From contig SGZH01000003.1 in NCBI GenBank assembly GCA_004214175.1, positions 1-63,277 on the forward strand: a stretch of 63,277 nt of DNA, in the 5' to 3' direction. The stretch comes from Flavobacteriales bacterium. Its GTDB lineage: Bacteria > Bacteroidota > Bacteroidia > Flavobacteriales > Flavobacteriaceae. Numbering within the stretch: the first letter of the stretch is position 1; every line of letters begins with the position of its first letter. The position numbers were made by a program, and so were the translations under genes. Positions 37,788 through 47,917 of this stretch are shown piece by piece. The notes beneath the pieces were generated by a model. It did no database searches, had not been told where the DNA came from, and saw nothing but the letters and a program-made list of their open reading frames with translations.

Positions 37788-39542
37788 CTATTTAACTCCG
37801 TGCATTAATTTTTTAAGTAATGGATGAAGAGCAAAAGAAATTAAACCTAACACAATAGGTACAATTGTAAAAATCATAAAAAAGTAAGATAACCCACTTT
37901 CTTGCGATATTTTTTCAATATCACCACCTAAATAATGGGCCATTTTATTACCAATTGCAATTGACAAATAATATACTCCAAACATAAAAGCAATCATTCT
38001 TGCAGGAACTAACTTACTTAGGTAAGATAATCCCATTGGGGATAAGCAAAGTTCTCCTAACGTATGGAATAAATATGCTAATACTAACCATATAATACTC
38101 AATTTAGCGGTTTCAGCACCAAGAGGAACGCTTGTAGTAGCAAAAGCTAAAAAACCAAATCCAATTGCCATAATAATTAAACCTAATCCGTATTTTACAG
38201 CAGCAGGGGGGTTATACTTTGAATCCCACCACTTTGTGAATAATGGCGCAAACATGATGATAAATAATGAATTTAAAATAGCAAACCAAGTAACTGGTAT
38301 TTCTGTTTCTGTTGATTGAAACTCAATATATAGTTTATAAATAACTATTGCCCAAACAATTAAAAAACTAAAACCTAATATTATATTTGAAAGTCCAATA
38401 CGCTTAATGGTTTGTTTAAATAAACTTAAAAGTACATAAGTAATTATAATTAAAGGGACTACAGTTACAATCAAATCAACAATTTTAAATGTTGTTGCAG
38501 CTCCTCCCTCTAAAATTCTATCGGTAAAATCTCTAGTATATAGTGGCAACGAACCTGCAGCTTGTTCGAATGCTGCCCAGAAAAAAATTGTAAACACACA
38601 AAATATAGCAAAAGCAATCATCCGATCCCTTTCAATCTTTTGATATCGAGGTAGCCTTACAATCAATAGCAAAATAAAAGTAATCGCAGCTAATAGTGCA
38701 AAAAACAAAGAATCGCCTAATCCTGCAACTGTGAAGTTAAAAGACTGGATGTCTCCAATTTTACTTAAAGGATCATTAATAATAAAAATCAATGCTGAAA
38801 GTGAAAATATAGCTATTAAAATATAATCTAGGGAGGTAAATTTATTTAACTTAATATCTCCAACTACCTGATTTTTATCTATTTTTTCAACTGATTTTTT
38901 TTCTGGTTTATTACCAATATTTCCAAAAAGAGGTTGTGCAAAGTAAAACTGCAACATCCCTAAAAACATAAAAATTCCCGCTAATCCAAATCCATAACTC
39001 CAACCTACTTTTTCACCTACCCATCCACAAAGCATGATTCCAAGAAAAGCACCGGCATTAACACCCATATAAAAAATATTATATGCACCGTCTTTTTTCT
39101 CATCGTGTCCTTCATACATTTTTGAAATGATGGAAGTCATATTTGGTTTAAAAAACCCATTCCCTAAAATTAAAAAAGCGATACCGATATATAAGAACGT
39201 TGGCGTTTCTAATGCCATTGATGCGTGACCTAAAGTCATTAGTAGTGCGCCAATGACTACTGCCATTTTATAGCCAATTTTATTATCTGCTAACCAACCT
39301 CCAAGTAAAGGAGTCAAGTAGACTAACATGGCATAAGTACCTAGTAGTGAAAGAGCAGCTTGTGTAGACCATTCCCATCCAGGATTTTCTCCTAATAATG
39401 CTCCTGTTAAAAATATCACTAAAATTGCTCGCATCCCATAATAGGAAAAACGCTCCCACATCTCTGTAAAAAATAATACAAATAGACCTGCAGGATGGCC
39501 TAAAACTTTGTCTTTAAAAAATTCATCTGTAGTTGTACTCAT
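37788..39542 (-). CDS. Proton-dependent oligopeptide transporter (POT/PTR family), copy 1
   Basis: A 584-residue transporter of the major facilitator type with about 14 helices. The POT signature near the N-terminus, FFTEMWERFSYYGMRAIL, includes the ExxERFxYY motif that couples protons to peptide uptake. FYMGVNAGAFLGIMLCGWVGE is the second PTR signature. Compared with copy 2 it carries an extra stretch of about 130 residues in the middle, including further helices. It imports di- and tripeptides into the cytosol. It lies 76 bases after copy 2. Confidence 0.95.
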   Translation of the reverse strand: MSTTTDEFFKDKVLGHPAGLFVLFFTEMWERFSYYGMRAILVIFLTGALLGENPGWEWSTQAALSLLGTYAMLVYLTPLLGGWLADNKIGYKMAVVIGALLMTLGHASMALETPTFLYIGIAFLILGNGFFKPNMTSIISKMYEGHDEKKDGAYNIFYMGVNAGAFLGIMLCGWVGEKVGWSYGFGLAGIFMFLGMLQFYFAQPLFGNIGNKPEKKSVEKIDKNQVVGDIKLNKFTSLDYILIAIFSLSALIFIINDPLSKIGDIQSFNFTVAGLGDSLFFALLAAITFILLLIVRLPRYQKIERDRMIAFAIFCVFTIFFWAAFEQAAGSLPLYTRDFTDRILEGGAATTFKIVDLIVTVVPLIIITYVLLSLFKQTIKRIGLSNIILGFSFLIVWAIVIYKLYIEFQSTETEIPVTWFAILNSLFIIMFAPLFTKWWDSKYNPPAAVKYGLGLIIMAIGFGFLAFATTSVPLGAETAKLSIIWLVLAYLFHTLGELCLSPMGLSYLSKLVPARMIAFMFGVYYLSIAIGNKMAHYLGGDIEKISQESGLSYFFMIFTIVPIVLGLISFALHPLLKKLMHGVK

Positions 39543-39618
39543 AACTTATTTTTAAAATATTAAATATTGAAAAGCCATTAAATAATAGCTCTTTTTGTTT
39601 ATTTATAAATTAAAGCAT

Positions 39619-40986
39619 CTAGGCTTCAATATTTTGCATTTCTACTTCTTTATCTTCTACTCCATGAGTTAATACTTCCAGTTTTTTTCTTACTAAGAGA
39701 ACCAAACCTCCTAATACAACACAAAAAACAGCAATACCGGTAAAAATAGTGTATTCTCCAAGACTTTCAGACCACTCTCCCAATAAACCAGCAAGTTTAC
39801 TTCCAAATCCTGTCATCGCAAAATAAACACCCATCATAATAGATCCATATTTAACTGGAGAAAGCTTAGTTATAAATGAGAGGGCTACAGGCGATAAACA
39901 CAATTCCCCAACCGTATGAAATAGATAAGCCAATACCAACCAATACATTGCAGATGATCCTGTAGACTCAAACTGAGCTGTAGCACCCGTCATGAAAAAG
40001 AAACCTGTTCCCATAATGATAAGCCCCAGAATCATTTTATACAGAGAGGTAGAAACTTTTCCTTTAAGCTTTCTGTTAGCCCAAAATAAGGCAACTGAAG
40101 TTCCTAAAAAGATGATAAACATTGCATTTAAAGATTGGAACCAAGAAGCTGGAACTAACCAACCCATCAACATCCTATCTGTCTTTTCCATGGTGTATAT
40201 ATTCATTAAACCTCCAGCTTGTTCAAATGCACCCCAAAAAACAATAACCAATAAGAACGATATTAATAAAACAACGACTCTATCTTTTTCAATTTTAGTT
40301 AAAGGTTTTTTCATTAAGGCTTTTTCATCTTCATTTTGAGAAGCTCCTAAAAAATTACCTACATGCTTTAAATATTTTTGACCTAAAACATATTGTAAGA
40401 TTCCGAGTCCCATCCCAATTCCTGCTAGACCAAATCCGTAATGCCAACCATAAACTTCTCCAACATATCCTACAATTAAACTGGATAAAAATGCTCCTAC
40501 ATTTATACCAATATAAAAAATAGTAAATCCCTTATCTCTTCTAATATCTCCTTTTTTATATAATCCCCCTACCATTGTAGAAATATTTGGTTTTAACATC
40601 CCTACACCACAAACTATCAATACCAGTCCTGTATAGAATGCCCACATTTCTTCGACTGCCAGAATGCTATGACCAAAAAGTAAAAATATTCCTCCTACAA
40701 GTACTGATTTTTTTTGACCTAAAAATTTATCTGCAATAAATCCTCCAGGAATAGACATCACATAAACCATCATCGTGTACCATCCGTATAATGCTAAAGC
40801 ATCACCATTGGTCCAACCTAATCCAGCATTCTCTACATCGGTTTGTGCTACTAAATAAAGAACTAAAATAGCTCTCATTCCATAATAAGAAAAACGTTCC
40901 CACATTTCTGTGAAAAACAAAACGTAGAGTCCCATTGGGTGGCCAAATAACTCTTTTTGATTGGCTTGAATCGTTGTTGTTGACAT
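39619..40986 (-). CDS. Proton-dependent oligopeptide transporter (POT/PTR family), copy 2
   Basis: A 455-residue paralogue of the next gene downstream. It shares FFTEMWERFSYYGMRAIL and a second signature FYIGINVGAFLSSLIVGYVGE, and the GELCLSPVALS segment near residue 365. About 12 helices. It is shorter because the central insert of copy 1 is missing. It lies 30 bases after the DPP-IV-type peptidase gene, which would supply dipeptides, so the three genes look like one peptide-use operon. Confidence 0.95.
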   Translation of the reverse strand: MSTTTIQANQKELFGHPMGLYVLFFTEMWERFSYYGMRAILVLYLVAQTDVENAGLGWTNGDALALYGWYTMMVYVMSIPGGFIADKFLGQKKSVLVGGIFLLFGHSILAVEEMWAFYTGLVLIVCGVGMLKPNISTMVGGLYKKGDIRRDKGFTIFYIGINVGAFLSSLIVGYVGEVYGWHYGFGLAGIGMGLGILQYVLGQKYLKHVGNFLGASQNEDEKALMKKPLTKIEKDRVVVLLISFLLVIVFWGAFEQAGGLMNIYTMEKTDRMLMGWLVPASWFQSLNAMFIIFLGTSVALFWANRKLKGKVSTSLYKMILGLIIMGTGFFFMTGATAQFESTGSSAMYWLVLAYLFHTVGELCLSPVALSFITKLSPVKYGSIMMGVYFAMTGFGSKLAGLLGEWSESLGEYTIFTGIAVFCVVLGGLVLLVRKKLEVLTHGVEDKEVEMQNIEA

Positions 40987-41016
40987 ATTTTTATTTTTTA
41001 ATAGTTGTAAATTTTT

Positions 41017-43251
41017 CTAATTTCTTTTAGAATCAACTAATGACTCTTTAATAAAATTAGTCATTTTCTTGTAAAGATGACTTCTTGTTTTTCCTCCATA
41101 AATACTATGGTTTTTATCGGGATAAATTGCCCATTCAAAATCTTTATCGGCTTGAATTAAAGCTTCAGAAAGACGTAAAGTGTTTTGTAAATGAACGTTA
41201 TCATCTGCTGTCCCGTGGATTAATAAAAAATCTCCTTTCAATTTATCTGCATAAGTTATGGGGGAGTTATTATCATATCCTGTTGGATTTTCTTGAGGGG
41301 TGTGCATGTACCGCTCTGTATAAATAGTATCATAAAAACGCCAGCTACTAACAGGAGCAACAGCAATTGCCATGGAAAAAATATCGCTGGCTTGAAACAA
41401 ACAATTTGAAGACATAAAACCTCCATAACTCCATCCCCAAATTCCAATTCTACTAGAGTCAATATAGGGTAGCTCTCCTAACTTTTTTGCGACAGCTATT
41501 TGGTCTTCTACTTCATATTTTCCCAACTCTAACTGAGTTGTTTTTTTAAAATCTCTTCCTTTAAACCCTGTTCCTCTCCCATCAACACAAACCACAATCA
41601 TTCCATCCTGAACTAACATTTGATGCCAATAATCATTCCCTCCTATCCACTGATTCGTAACACTTTGTGATCCTGGTCCTGAATATTGGTACATAAACAA
41701 AGGATACTCTTTTCTTTCGTCAAAATCTAAAGGTTTTAAAGTATACATATTTAATTGATTGCCATTTATTGATAAGGTCGAATATTCTTTAGGAGAAATT
41801 TTATATTGTTTTAGTTTGTTAACTAATTCATTATTATTCATGATTTCTCTTATTACTTTACCATTTTTAGACTCATTTAAAGTGAAGGTATACGGAACCG
41901 TTGCACTAGAATAAGTATTTATAAAATAAGAGAAATCTTTGCTAAAAGAGGCCTTATTAGATCCTGTTTTATGTGTTAATCTTCTGATTTTTTTCTCTTT
42001 TAAAGACACTGAATACACGTCCCTATTTATACTCCCATTTTGAGTGCTGTTATAAAACAATAAACCAGTATTGCTATCATATCCATAATAACTAGTTACT
42101 TCCCATAAACCAGAAGTTATTTGTTGTTCGTTTTTACCATTTTTATCATAAAGATAAATATGATTCCACCCGCTTTTTTCACTAGTCCAAATAAAATTAT
42201 TATTTTTTAAAAAGGTTAAATCATCATTAACAGCAACATAAGCGTCATCTTTCTCTTGATGTAAAAGTGACGTTGAATTATTGTTTGAAACATCGACCAA
42301 TACTAAATCTAATTCATTTTGATGACGATTTAATAATTGAACACTCAATAATGAATTATCATTGGTCCATTTTATCCTAGGAATATAATAATTATTAAAA
42401 CCCGAAAGATCAACTTCATTAGCTTGATCAATTTCTAAATCGTAAATATGCAACGATACCTCCGCATTTTTCTCTCCAGCCTTTGGATACTTAAAAACTT
42501 GTTGTGTAGGATATAATTCATTCCCCATAATATCCATTGAAAATTCAGGCACTTCTGTTTCATCAAATCTAATAAATGCAATTTTGTCACCGTTTATGTT
42601 CCAGTCAAAAGCCCTTACTATAGAAAATTCTTCTTCATATACCCAATCTGTAATACCATTTATGATACTGTTAATTTTTCCGTCATAAGTGAGCTGTTTG
42701 GTTTCTCCAGACATTAAATTCTTAATGTATAAATTATTATTATAACCATAAGCCAATTTGGAGGAATCACCGTTAAAAGTAGGTTCTTGTATTTGATTAT
42801 CTGAGACTAAAGTAAGTTCCTTTGATATTAAATCATAAACGTAATAAATTCCTAAAGACGAGCGTCTATAAATTTGTTTCAATTTTGTGGCTAATAATAA
42901 TTTGGTTTCATCATTACTAAATTGGTAGGAAATAATATAATCAATCTCCTCGATATCAGCAGAATTGAGTAAAGTTCTAACTTTTTCTCCGGTTTTATAA
43001 TCATAGACATCGATTGTAGAAGTCTTACTTTTTCTATCATAATTATAAATTGAATACTCTTTACCATTATTCATAGAACGCAAAGCACTCAGGTACTCTG
43101 GTCTGAAAGTACCTCCATTAATATCATCTAATGTAATTGATTTTTCTTGTGCAGATAAAGTTGATATGGTTATTAATATTGATAACCATATACCTTTAGA
43201 AAATAATCTATTCAATTTATTGTTGTTTTTTGATAGTTCAAGTTTACACAA
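41017..43251 (-). CDS. Dipeptidyl peptidase IV-type S9 peptidase
   Basis: A 744-residue exported protease. A beta-propeller domain (about 45-470, with the family TDWVYEEEFSIVRAFDWN segment) precedes an alpha/beta-hydrolase domain with the triad Ser in GWSYGGFMS, Asp in GTADDNVH and His in KNHSIYGG. It removes dipeptides from peptide N-termini, often after proline. No ATG is near: either TTG at 43251 or TTG at 43215 must be used. The second gives a tidy signal peptide (NRLFSKGIWLSILITISTLS) and I slightly prefer it. Two POT dipeptide importers follow. Confidence 0.94.
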   Translation of the reverse strand: MCKLELSKNNNKLNRLFSKGIWLSILITISTLSAQEKSITLDDINGGTFRPEYLSALRSMNNGKEYSIYNYDRKSKTSTIDVYDYKTGEKVRTLLNSADIEEIDYIISYQFSNDETKLLLATKLKQIYRRSSLGIYYVYDLISKELTLVSDNQIQEPTFNGDSSKLAYGYNNNLYIKNLMSGETKQLTYDGKINSIINGITDWVYEEEFSIVRAFDWNINGDKIAFIRFDETEVPEFSMDIMGNELYPTQQVFKYPKAGEKNAEVSLHIYDLEIDQANEVDLSGFNNYYIPRIKWTNDNSLLSVQLLNRHQNELDLVLVDVSNNNSTSLLHQEKDDAYVAVNDDLTFLKNNNFIWTSEKSGWNHIYLYDKNGKNEQQITSGLWEVTSYYGYDSNTGLLFYNSTQNGSINRDVYSVSLKEKKIRRLTHKTGSNKASFSKDFSYFINTYSSATVPYTFTLNESKNGKVIREIMNNNELVNKLKQYKISPKEYSTLSINGNQLNMYTLKPLDFDERKEYPLFMYQYSGPGSQSVTNQWIGGNDYWHQMLVQDGMIVVCVDGRGTGFKGRDFKKTTQLELGKYEVEDQIAVAKKLGELPYIDSSRIGIWGWSYGGFMSSNCLFQASDIFSMAIAVAPVSSWRFYDTIYTERYMHTPQENPTGYDNNSPITYADKLKGDFLLIHGTADDNVHLQNTLRLSEALIQADKDFEWAIYPDKNHSIYGGKTRSHLYKKMTNFIKESLVDSKRN

Positions 43252-43334
43252 TTTTAACGAATTTTTACTACTTTTTTAAATTAAAAAGGAAGTTTAAGAG
43301 GCTAAAAAAAGTAAAAAGACTCTGTTTTAAATAC

Positions 43335-43342
43335 TATATTTG
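43335..43342 (+). promoter_or_regulatory. Candidate -7 promoter element for the mevalonate genes
   Basis: TATATTTG matches TAnnTTTG exactly, 21 bases before the ATG of the HMG-CoA reductase gene. No TTG is seen at the right distance upstream. Confidence 0.5.
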
Positions 43343-43363
43343 TGAAACATAATTATTTTAAAT

Positions 43364-44683
43364 ATGCCACAGCCTGTCTCAGGGTTTTCAAAAAAAACAA
43401 AAGAAGAAAAAATTGAATGGTTAGTTTCAAACCATCTTCAAAACGATCCTTTGGTTTATAAAGTTTTAAAACAATATTGGAATGATGATGAAAAACTCCA
43501 AAAACTGCATGACGGATTTATAGAAAATGCCATCAGTAATTATTATCTGCCTTTTGCAATAGCTCCTAATTTCTTAATTAATAATGAACTATACTCAATT
43601 CCTATGGTTATTGAGGAAAGCTCTGTAGTTGCTGCATCAAGCAATGCTGCAAAGTTTTGGCTAGATAAAGGTGGTTTTAAAGCCGAGGTTATCTCCACTG
43701 TAAAAAATGGCCAAATCCATATTAATTTTTATGGAGCAAATTCTGTTATACAAAAGTTTTTTTCTGAAAATAAATCCAAACTGATGAATTGTATTTCAGA
43801 AATAGAATACAGTATGAAAAAAAGAGGTGGTGGACTTATAGATATAGAGCTTATTAATTCTACTAAATCTTTAGAGGGTTACTATCAGCTTCATTGTACT
43901 TTTGAGACTCATGATGCAATGGGTGCAAATTTTATAAATACTTGTTTAGAGGAAATTGCAAAAACATTTGAAAATAACGCAAAAAAAAATTCGGATTTTT
44001 TAAGTCAAAACCAGTATCCTGAAGTTGTCATGAGTATTCTCTCCAACTATGTGCCAGAATGTATAGTTCGGGCAGAGGTTCAGTGTCCTGTTAGTAAAAT
44101 GACTACCAACGGAATAGATGGTACTACCTTTACAACAAAATTTGTTAGAGCTGTTGAAATTGCCAAAGCTGAGACTAGAAGAGCAGTAACACATAATAAA
44201 GGAATTATGAATGGAATAGATGCTGTAATTTTAGCGACAGGCAACGACTTTAGATCTGTTGAGGCTGGAATCCATGCGTATGCATCAAAAAATGGAATAT
44301 ACACGAGCCTAACCGATGCAAAAATAGAAAATAATATTTTTACCTTTTCTATAGAAATCCCTCTAGCAATTGGTACTGTTGGAGGATTAACTGGATTACA
44401 TCCATTGGTTAAATTTGGATTGCTTTTATTACAAAACCCTTCAGCAAAAAAATTGATGGAAATTATTGCAGTAGCAGGCTTGGCTCAAAATTTCGCAGCC
44501 TTGCGATCTTTAGTTACTACTGGCATCCAAAAGGGGCATATGAAAATGCATTTAGCTAATATTCTAAATAAGTTAGAGGCTACATCATTAGAAGCAGACC
44601 AGGCATTACAATATTTTGAAAATAAAGCTATTTCATACAAGGCTGTTACCATGTATTTAAATCAACTTCGAGAATTAAATTGA
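43364..44683 (+). CDS. Hydroxymethylglutaryl-CoA reductase (class II type)
   Basis: A 439-residue soluble reductase that makes mevalonate from HMG-CoA for isoprenoid synthesis. Visible motifs: IEESSVVAASSNAAKFW near residue 83 (catalytic Glu), DAMGANFIN near 186 (nucleotide binding, class II form), NKGIMNGIDAVILATGNDFR (catalytic Lys and Asp), GTVGGLTGLHPL, and KGHMKMH near 388 (catalytic His). Databases often label such proteins degradative, but the adjacent GHMP kinase and the known use of the mevalonate pathway by flavobacteria suggest a biosynthetic role. The stop overlaps the next start by three bases within a TTGA. Confidence 0.94.
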   Translation: MPQPVSGFSKKTKEEKIEWLVSNHLQNDPLVYKVLKQYWNDDEKLQKLHDGFIENAISNYYLPFAIAPNFLINNELYSIPMVIEESSVVAASSNAAKFWLDKGGFKAEVISTVKNGQIHINFYGANSVIQKFFSENKSKLMNCISEIEYSMKKRGGGLIDIELINSTKSLEGYYQLHCTFETHDAMGANFINTCLEEIAKTFENNAKKNSDFLSQNQYPEVVMSILSNYVPECIVRAEVQCPVSKMTTNGIDGTTFTTKFVRAVEIAKAETRRAVTHNKGIMNGIDAVILATGNDFRSVEAGIHAYASKNGIYTSLTDAKIENNIFTFSIEIPLAIGTVGGLTGLHPLVKFGLLLLQNPSAKKLMEIIAVAGLAQNFAALRSLVTTGIQKGHMKMHLANILNKLEATSLEADQALQYFENKAISYKAVTMYLNQLRELN

Positions 44684-45588
44684 AACAAGAATTTTACAGT
44701 CACGGAAAATTATTGCTTACCGCAGAATATTTAGTATTAGATGGAGCGAATGCTTTAGCATTTCCAACAAAATACGGACAATCTTTAATTGTTGATAATG
44801 GTAAAAAAAATACTATAGCCTGGAAAAGCTATGACCATACTGGAAAACTCTGGTTAGATTTTTGTTTTACAATTGAAGAAATTAAATTATTTAATCGAAA
44901 AGTTGAAAATGATCGCGATCGATTAATTTCAATTTTAATGAATGCTCATAAAATTAATTCATCATTTTTAGGAAATACGGACGGTTTCAGTATTATTACC
45001 AAATTAGATTTTCCAAATAATTGGGGCTTAGGAAGTTCCTCAACACTAATTAATAATATTTCAAAATGGGCGAATTTAGATCCATATCAATTATTGAGTG
45101 TTACTTTTGGAGGAAGTGGTTATGATATCGCTGCCGCTAACAATGATTGTCCTATTATTTATACAAAAAAAGAAAATCAGTCTATTTCAAAAAAACAACT
45201 CATTAATTGGGATTTTAAAGATCATTTATTTTTTGTTCATCTAAATAAAAAACAAAATAGTCGAGACAGTATAGCTAACTATCAAAAAATCACAAAACCT
45301 AAAATTATTCAAATTCAAAAAATTAACGAATTAACAATTGACTTATGTAATTGTAATAACTTAACTGAATTTAAAAATTTGATTGAACGTCATGAAAAAA
45401 TTGTCTCAAATTTGATTCAGCAAAAGCCTATTAAAGAAGTTTTATTTAAAGATTATAGTGGTGTTATAAAAAGTCTGGGGGCTTGGGGAGGTGATTTTGT
45501 TTTAGTTTCTGGAAATGAAAATGATTATCAATATTTTTTAAATAAAGGCTTTAAAACCATTATTCCATTTAAAAAAATGATTCTATAA
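44680..45588 (+). CDS. GYDIA family GHMP kinase (mevalonate pathway)
   Basis: A 302-residue kinase of the GHMP superfamily. The phosphate loop is GLGSSST at residues 116-122, and GSGYDIAAAN at 145-154 carries the GYDIA motif that names the family. The N-terminal GKLLLTAEYLVLDGANALA is the usual GHMP start. It probably phosphorylates mevalonate or phosphomevalonate, judged from the overlap with the HMG-CoA reductase gene; which of the two is open. It starts with TTG, as the only codon that fits the overlap and the family start. Confidence 0.88.
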   Translation: MKQEFYSHGKLLLTAEYLVLDGANALAFPTKYGQSLIVDNGKKNTIAWKSYDHTGKLWLDFCFTIEEIKLFNRKVENDRDRLISILMNAHKINSSFLGNTDGFSIITKLDFPNNWGLGSSSTLINNISKWANLDPYQLLSVTFGGSGYDIAAANNDCPIIYTKKENQSISKKQLINWDFKDHLFFVHLNKKQNSRDSIANYQKITKPKIIQIQKINELTIDLCNCNNLTEFKNLIERHEKIVSNLIQQKPIKEVLFKDYSGVIKSLGAWGGDFVLVSGNENDYQYFLNKGFKTIIPFKKMIL

Positions 45589-45620
45589 AAAAACCATTTT
45601 AATAATAAAATGGTTTTTTT
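45587..45620. terminator. Bidirectional terminator between the GHMP kinase and ppiD-like genes
   Basis: Arms AAACCATTTT / AAAATGGTTT (45591-45600 and 45607-45616), extended by flanking A and T runs, with a six-base loop. It serves both converging genes. Confidence 0.88.
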
Positions 45621-45640
45621 GCATTAAGTTTTATAAACTT

Positions 45641-47728
45641 CTAGAAAAAGTTAGCTCTATTATCTTCAATGTCAGCTTCGTCTTTTAAAGCATTATAAGC
45701 ATTTGTATTAAGAGATGATGCTTTGCTAGTATTAACTGTATTTGCAAATCCAGAGTAATCTTGTAGCTTTGGGGCATTATTAACAGCAGTAACTTTTACC
45801 ATATACACTCCTTTTTCTCCATCAATTAGACCTGATGTTTCACCTACTTTAAGGCCAAATGCTACTCCTACAACTTTAGGTTCAGTACCAGCACCAGCTA
45901 TAGTAGGATTTGCCATTGAAATAGCATTAGCTGCTTTCACAGAAACATTTTGATTACTAGCTACAGTATTAATTTCTGAATTTGTTATTGACTCTCTTAT
46001 TAATTTTGCTTTTTTCTGATTCCTTAAAATTGGAGTTACTGTTGCAGATGCTTCAGCCAAACTTTTCAATCCTTTTGGGTTTCTTCTTGTTAACTGAGCA
46101 ATGATGTATCCACTGTTGGTGTTTATCCTTTTAATATCACCAATATTTGTTTCTTCGTTAAATGCCCATGAAACAATCGTCCTACTATTCTCCTTTATTC
46201 CAGGTAGATTTGAATCCAATTCTCCTATTTTATTAACAGGATTTGACTTTAAATCAGAAGCTTCTGCCAGCTCAACGAAATCTGTTTCACTAGCGGCTAT
46301 TTCAAATTTTGTTGCTTTTGAAAAAACTTCATTTATTGTTTTTTCTGATGCTTCTATCTTTTTAACTATTGTAGCCACTTTAATTGCCTTCTGAATATTT
46401 TTTTGATCAGATATCTGGATAACATGGAAACCAAAACTGGTTTCGACAACTCCAATATCTCCAGTTTTATTTTCGAAGACAAAATTATTGAAAGGTTTTA
46501 CCATTCTTCCCGGTGAAAAATATCCTAAATCACCTCCCTTATCTTTGTTTGATAAATCTTCTGAGTATTTCGAGGCTAAATCATCAAATTTTCGTCGATT
46601 TCTTTTTACAACTCTTAAGATACTGTCTGCAAGTTTCTCAGCTTCTACCTTAGTTCTTACAACATCCTGAGGAGCTGAAGATAAACCAGCAAATCTTATT
46701 AGAATATGCTTAGCTTTTGCAGAATCTGCCATCTTTGTTGTAGCATATACTCTAGCTAGTTTATAAGAATTATCCTCTTTATATGGACCATAAATTTCGT
46801 TTAGCTTTTGAGACATTAAATCAGAAGCAATAGCTTCAGGAAGTTGATTTTTTAAAAACCAACTATCCGTATAAGTTACATCTGAATTTAAATTTACATA
46901 TTCAGTAATATTGGTTGTGGTTTCAAAATCATTGGTTAGCTCAGAAATGGCTACTTTTGCTTTTTCATTATCATCTGTTGATGGATCTTCATTAAAGGTT
47001 ACATATTGAATATCCACTTGAGAATCTACTTCATAATCTTCAGAGTTAGCCTTTACATAAGCCTCTATTTCAGTATCTGTAATAACAACATCTGCATCAG
47101 CTATATTTTCAAATGGAATTTGCATAAATTCTATATCAATATTATTATTTTGATACTGATACTCTTGTTTCCCTTCAACTAAAGTGGTAATCAAACCTCC
47201 TTTAATCATATTAAAGTAGGTGTTTTCTAACACAGAGTTTTCTGTATCTGCTTCAAAATCTAACCAAGCATTATAGGCTTGTGGATTCCCATTATCAGCA
47301 GCATTTTTAACATTAGCAAGATATTCTTGTAATTTTAGTTCATTAAATAAACCAAATTCATCTTGAAAAGTTGGATTATTTGCAAGTGAAGTTCTCAGTG
47401 AATTGTTGATTTGTTCTTTTTCAGCAGTCAATCCTAAAGATTCATATTGTTCCGAAAGTAATACACGTCTTATCTCTCTATCCCATACAATATTCATTGC
47501 TTGATTAGTTGGAGAATTAGGACCTAAATTTCGTTGAATATTTTCAACTTTCTTCATGAATTGTTCACGAGGTAAATCCACACCATTAATAGTACCTACA
47601 ATGCTTTCCCCTTTTGGTGTTGAATTTCCATTACCAATAACTCCGCTCAATACAAAAGAGAATAACGCAAGTGCTATAATTATAATTAGGAATATTCCGT
47701 GCTTTCTTATATCGTTTAAAATTGCCAT
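45641..47728 (-). CDS. PpiD-like peptidyl-prolyl isomerase / periplasmic foldase
   Basis: A 695-residue membrane-anchored chaperone. One N-terminal helix (about residues 11-33), a SurA-N-like chaperone region, a parvulin domain in the middle (AKHILIRF and GGDLGYFSPGRMVKPFNNFVF) and a second, weaker parvulin-like part towards the C-terminus. PpiD anchors in the inner membrane and helps proteins leaving the Sec channel. It lies 189 bases after the CNNM/CBS gene on the same strand and may have its own promoter. Confidence 0.93.
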   Translation of the reverse strand: MAILNDIRKHGIFLIIIIALALFSFVLSGVIGNGNSTPKGESIVGTINGVDLPREQFMKKVENIQRNLGPNSPTNQAMNIVWDREIRRVLLSEQYESLGLTAEKEQINNSLRTSLANNPTFQDEFGLFNELKLQEYLANVKNAADNGNPQAYNAWLDFEADTENSVLENTYFNMIKGGLITTLVEGKQEYQYQNNNIDIEFMQIPFENIADADVVITDTEIEAYVKANSEDYEVDSQVDIQYVTFNEDPSTDDNEKAKVAISELTNDFETTTNITEYVNLNSDVTYTDSWFLKNQLPEAIASDLMSQKLNEIYGPYKEDNSYKLARVYATTKMADSAKAKHILIRFAGLSSAPQDVVRTKVEAEKLADSILRVVKRNRRKFDDLASKYSEDLSNKDKGGDLGYFSPGRMVKPFNNFVFENKTGDIGVVETSFGFHVIQISDQKNIQKAIKVATIVKKIEASEKTINEVFSKATKFEIAASETDFVELAEASDLKSNPVNKIGELDSNLPGIKENSRTIVSWAFNEETNIGDIKRINTNSGYIIAQLTRRNPKGLKSLAEASATVTPILRNQKKAKLIRESITNSEINTVASNQNVSVKAANAISMANPTIAGAGTEPKVVGVAFGLKVGETSGLIDGEKGVYMVKVTAVNNAPKLQDYSGFANTVNTSKASSLNTNAYNALKDEADIEDNRANFF

Positions 47729-47917
47729 TTGTAATTATATTTTTCCTTTTCTTTTTATATTATTATTTGAAAAGGGTTAGTTTAAATTTATATATACTTA
47801 TTCAAACACTGAAACGCTTTAATAAATAGTTTGTTTAAATATACCAGTGGGCGAAAATACTATTTTCCTACCACTAATAAAAAAGTTAAATTGAAAAAAA
47901 AGGGAAAAATTAAAAAA

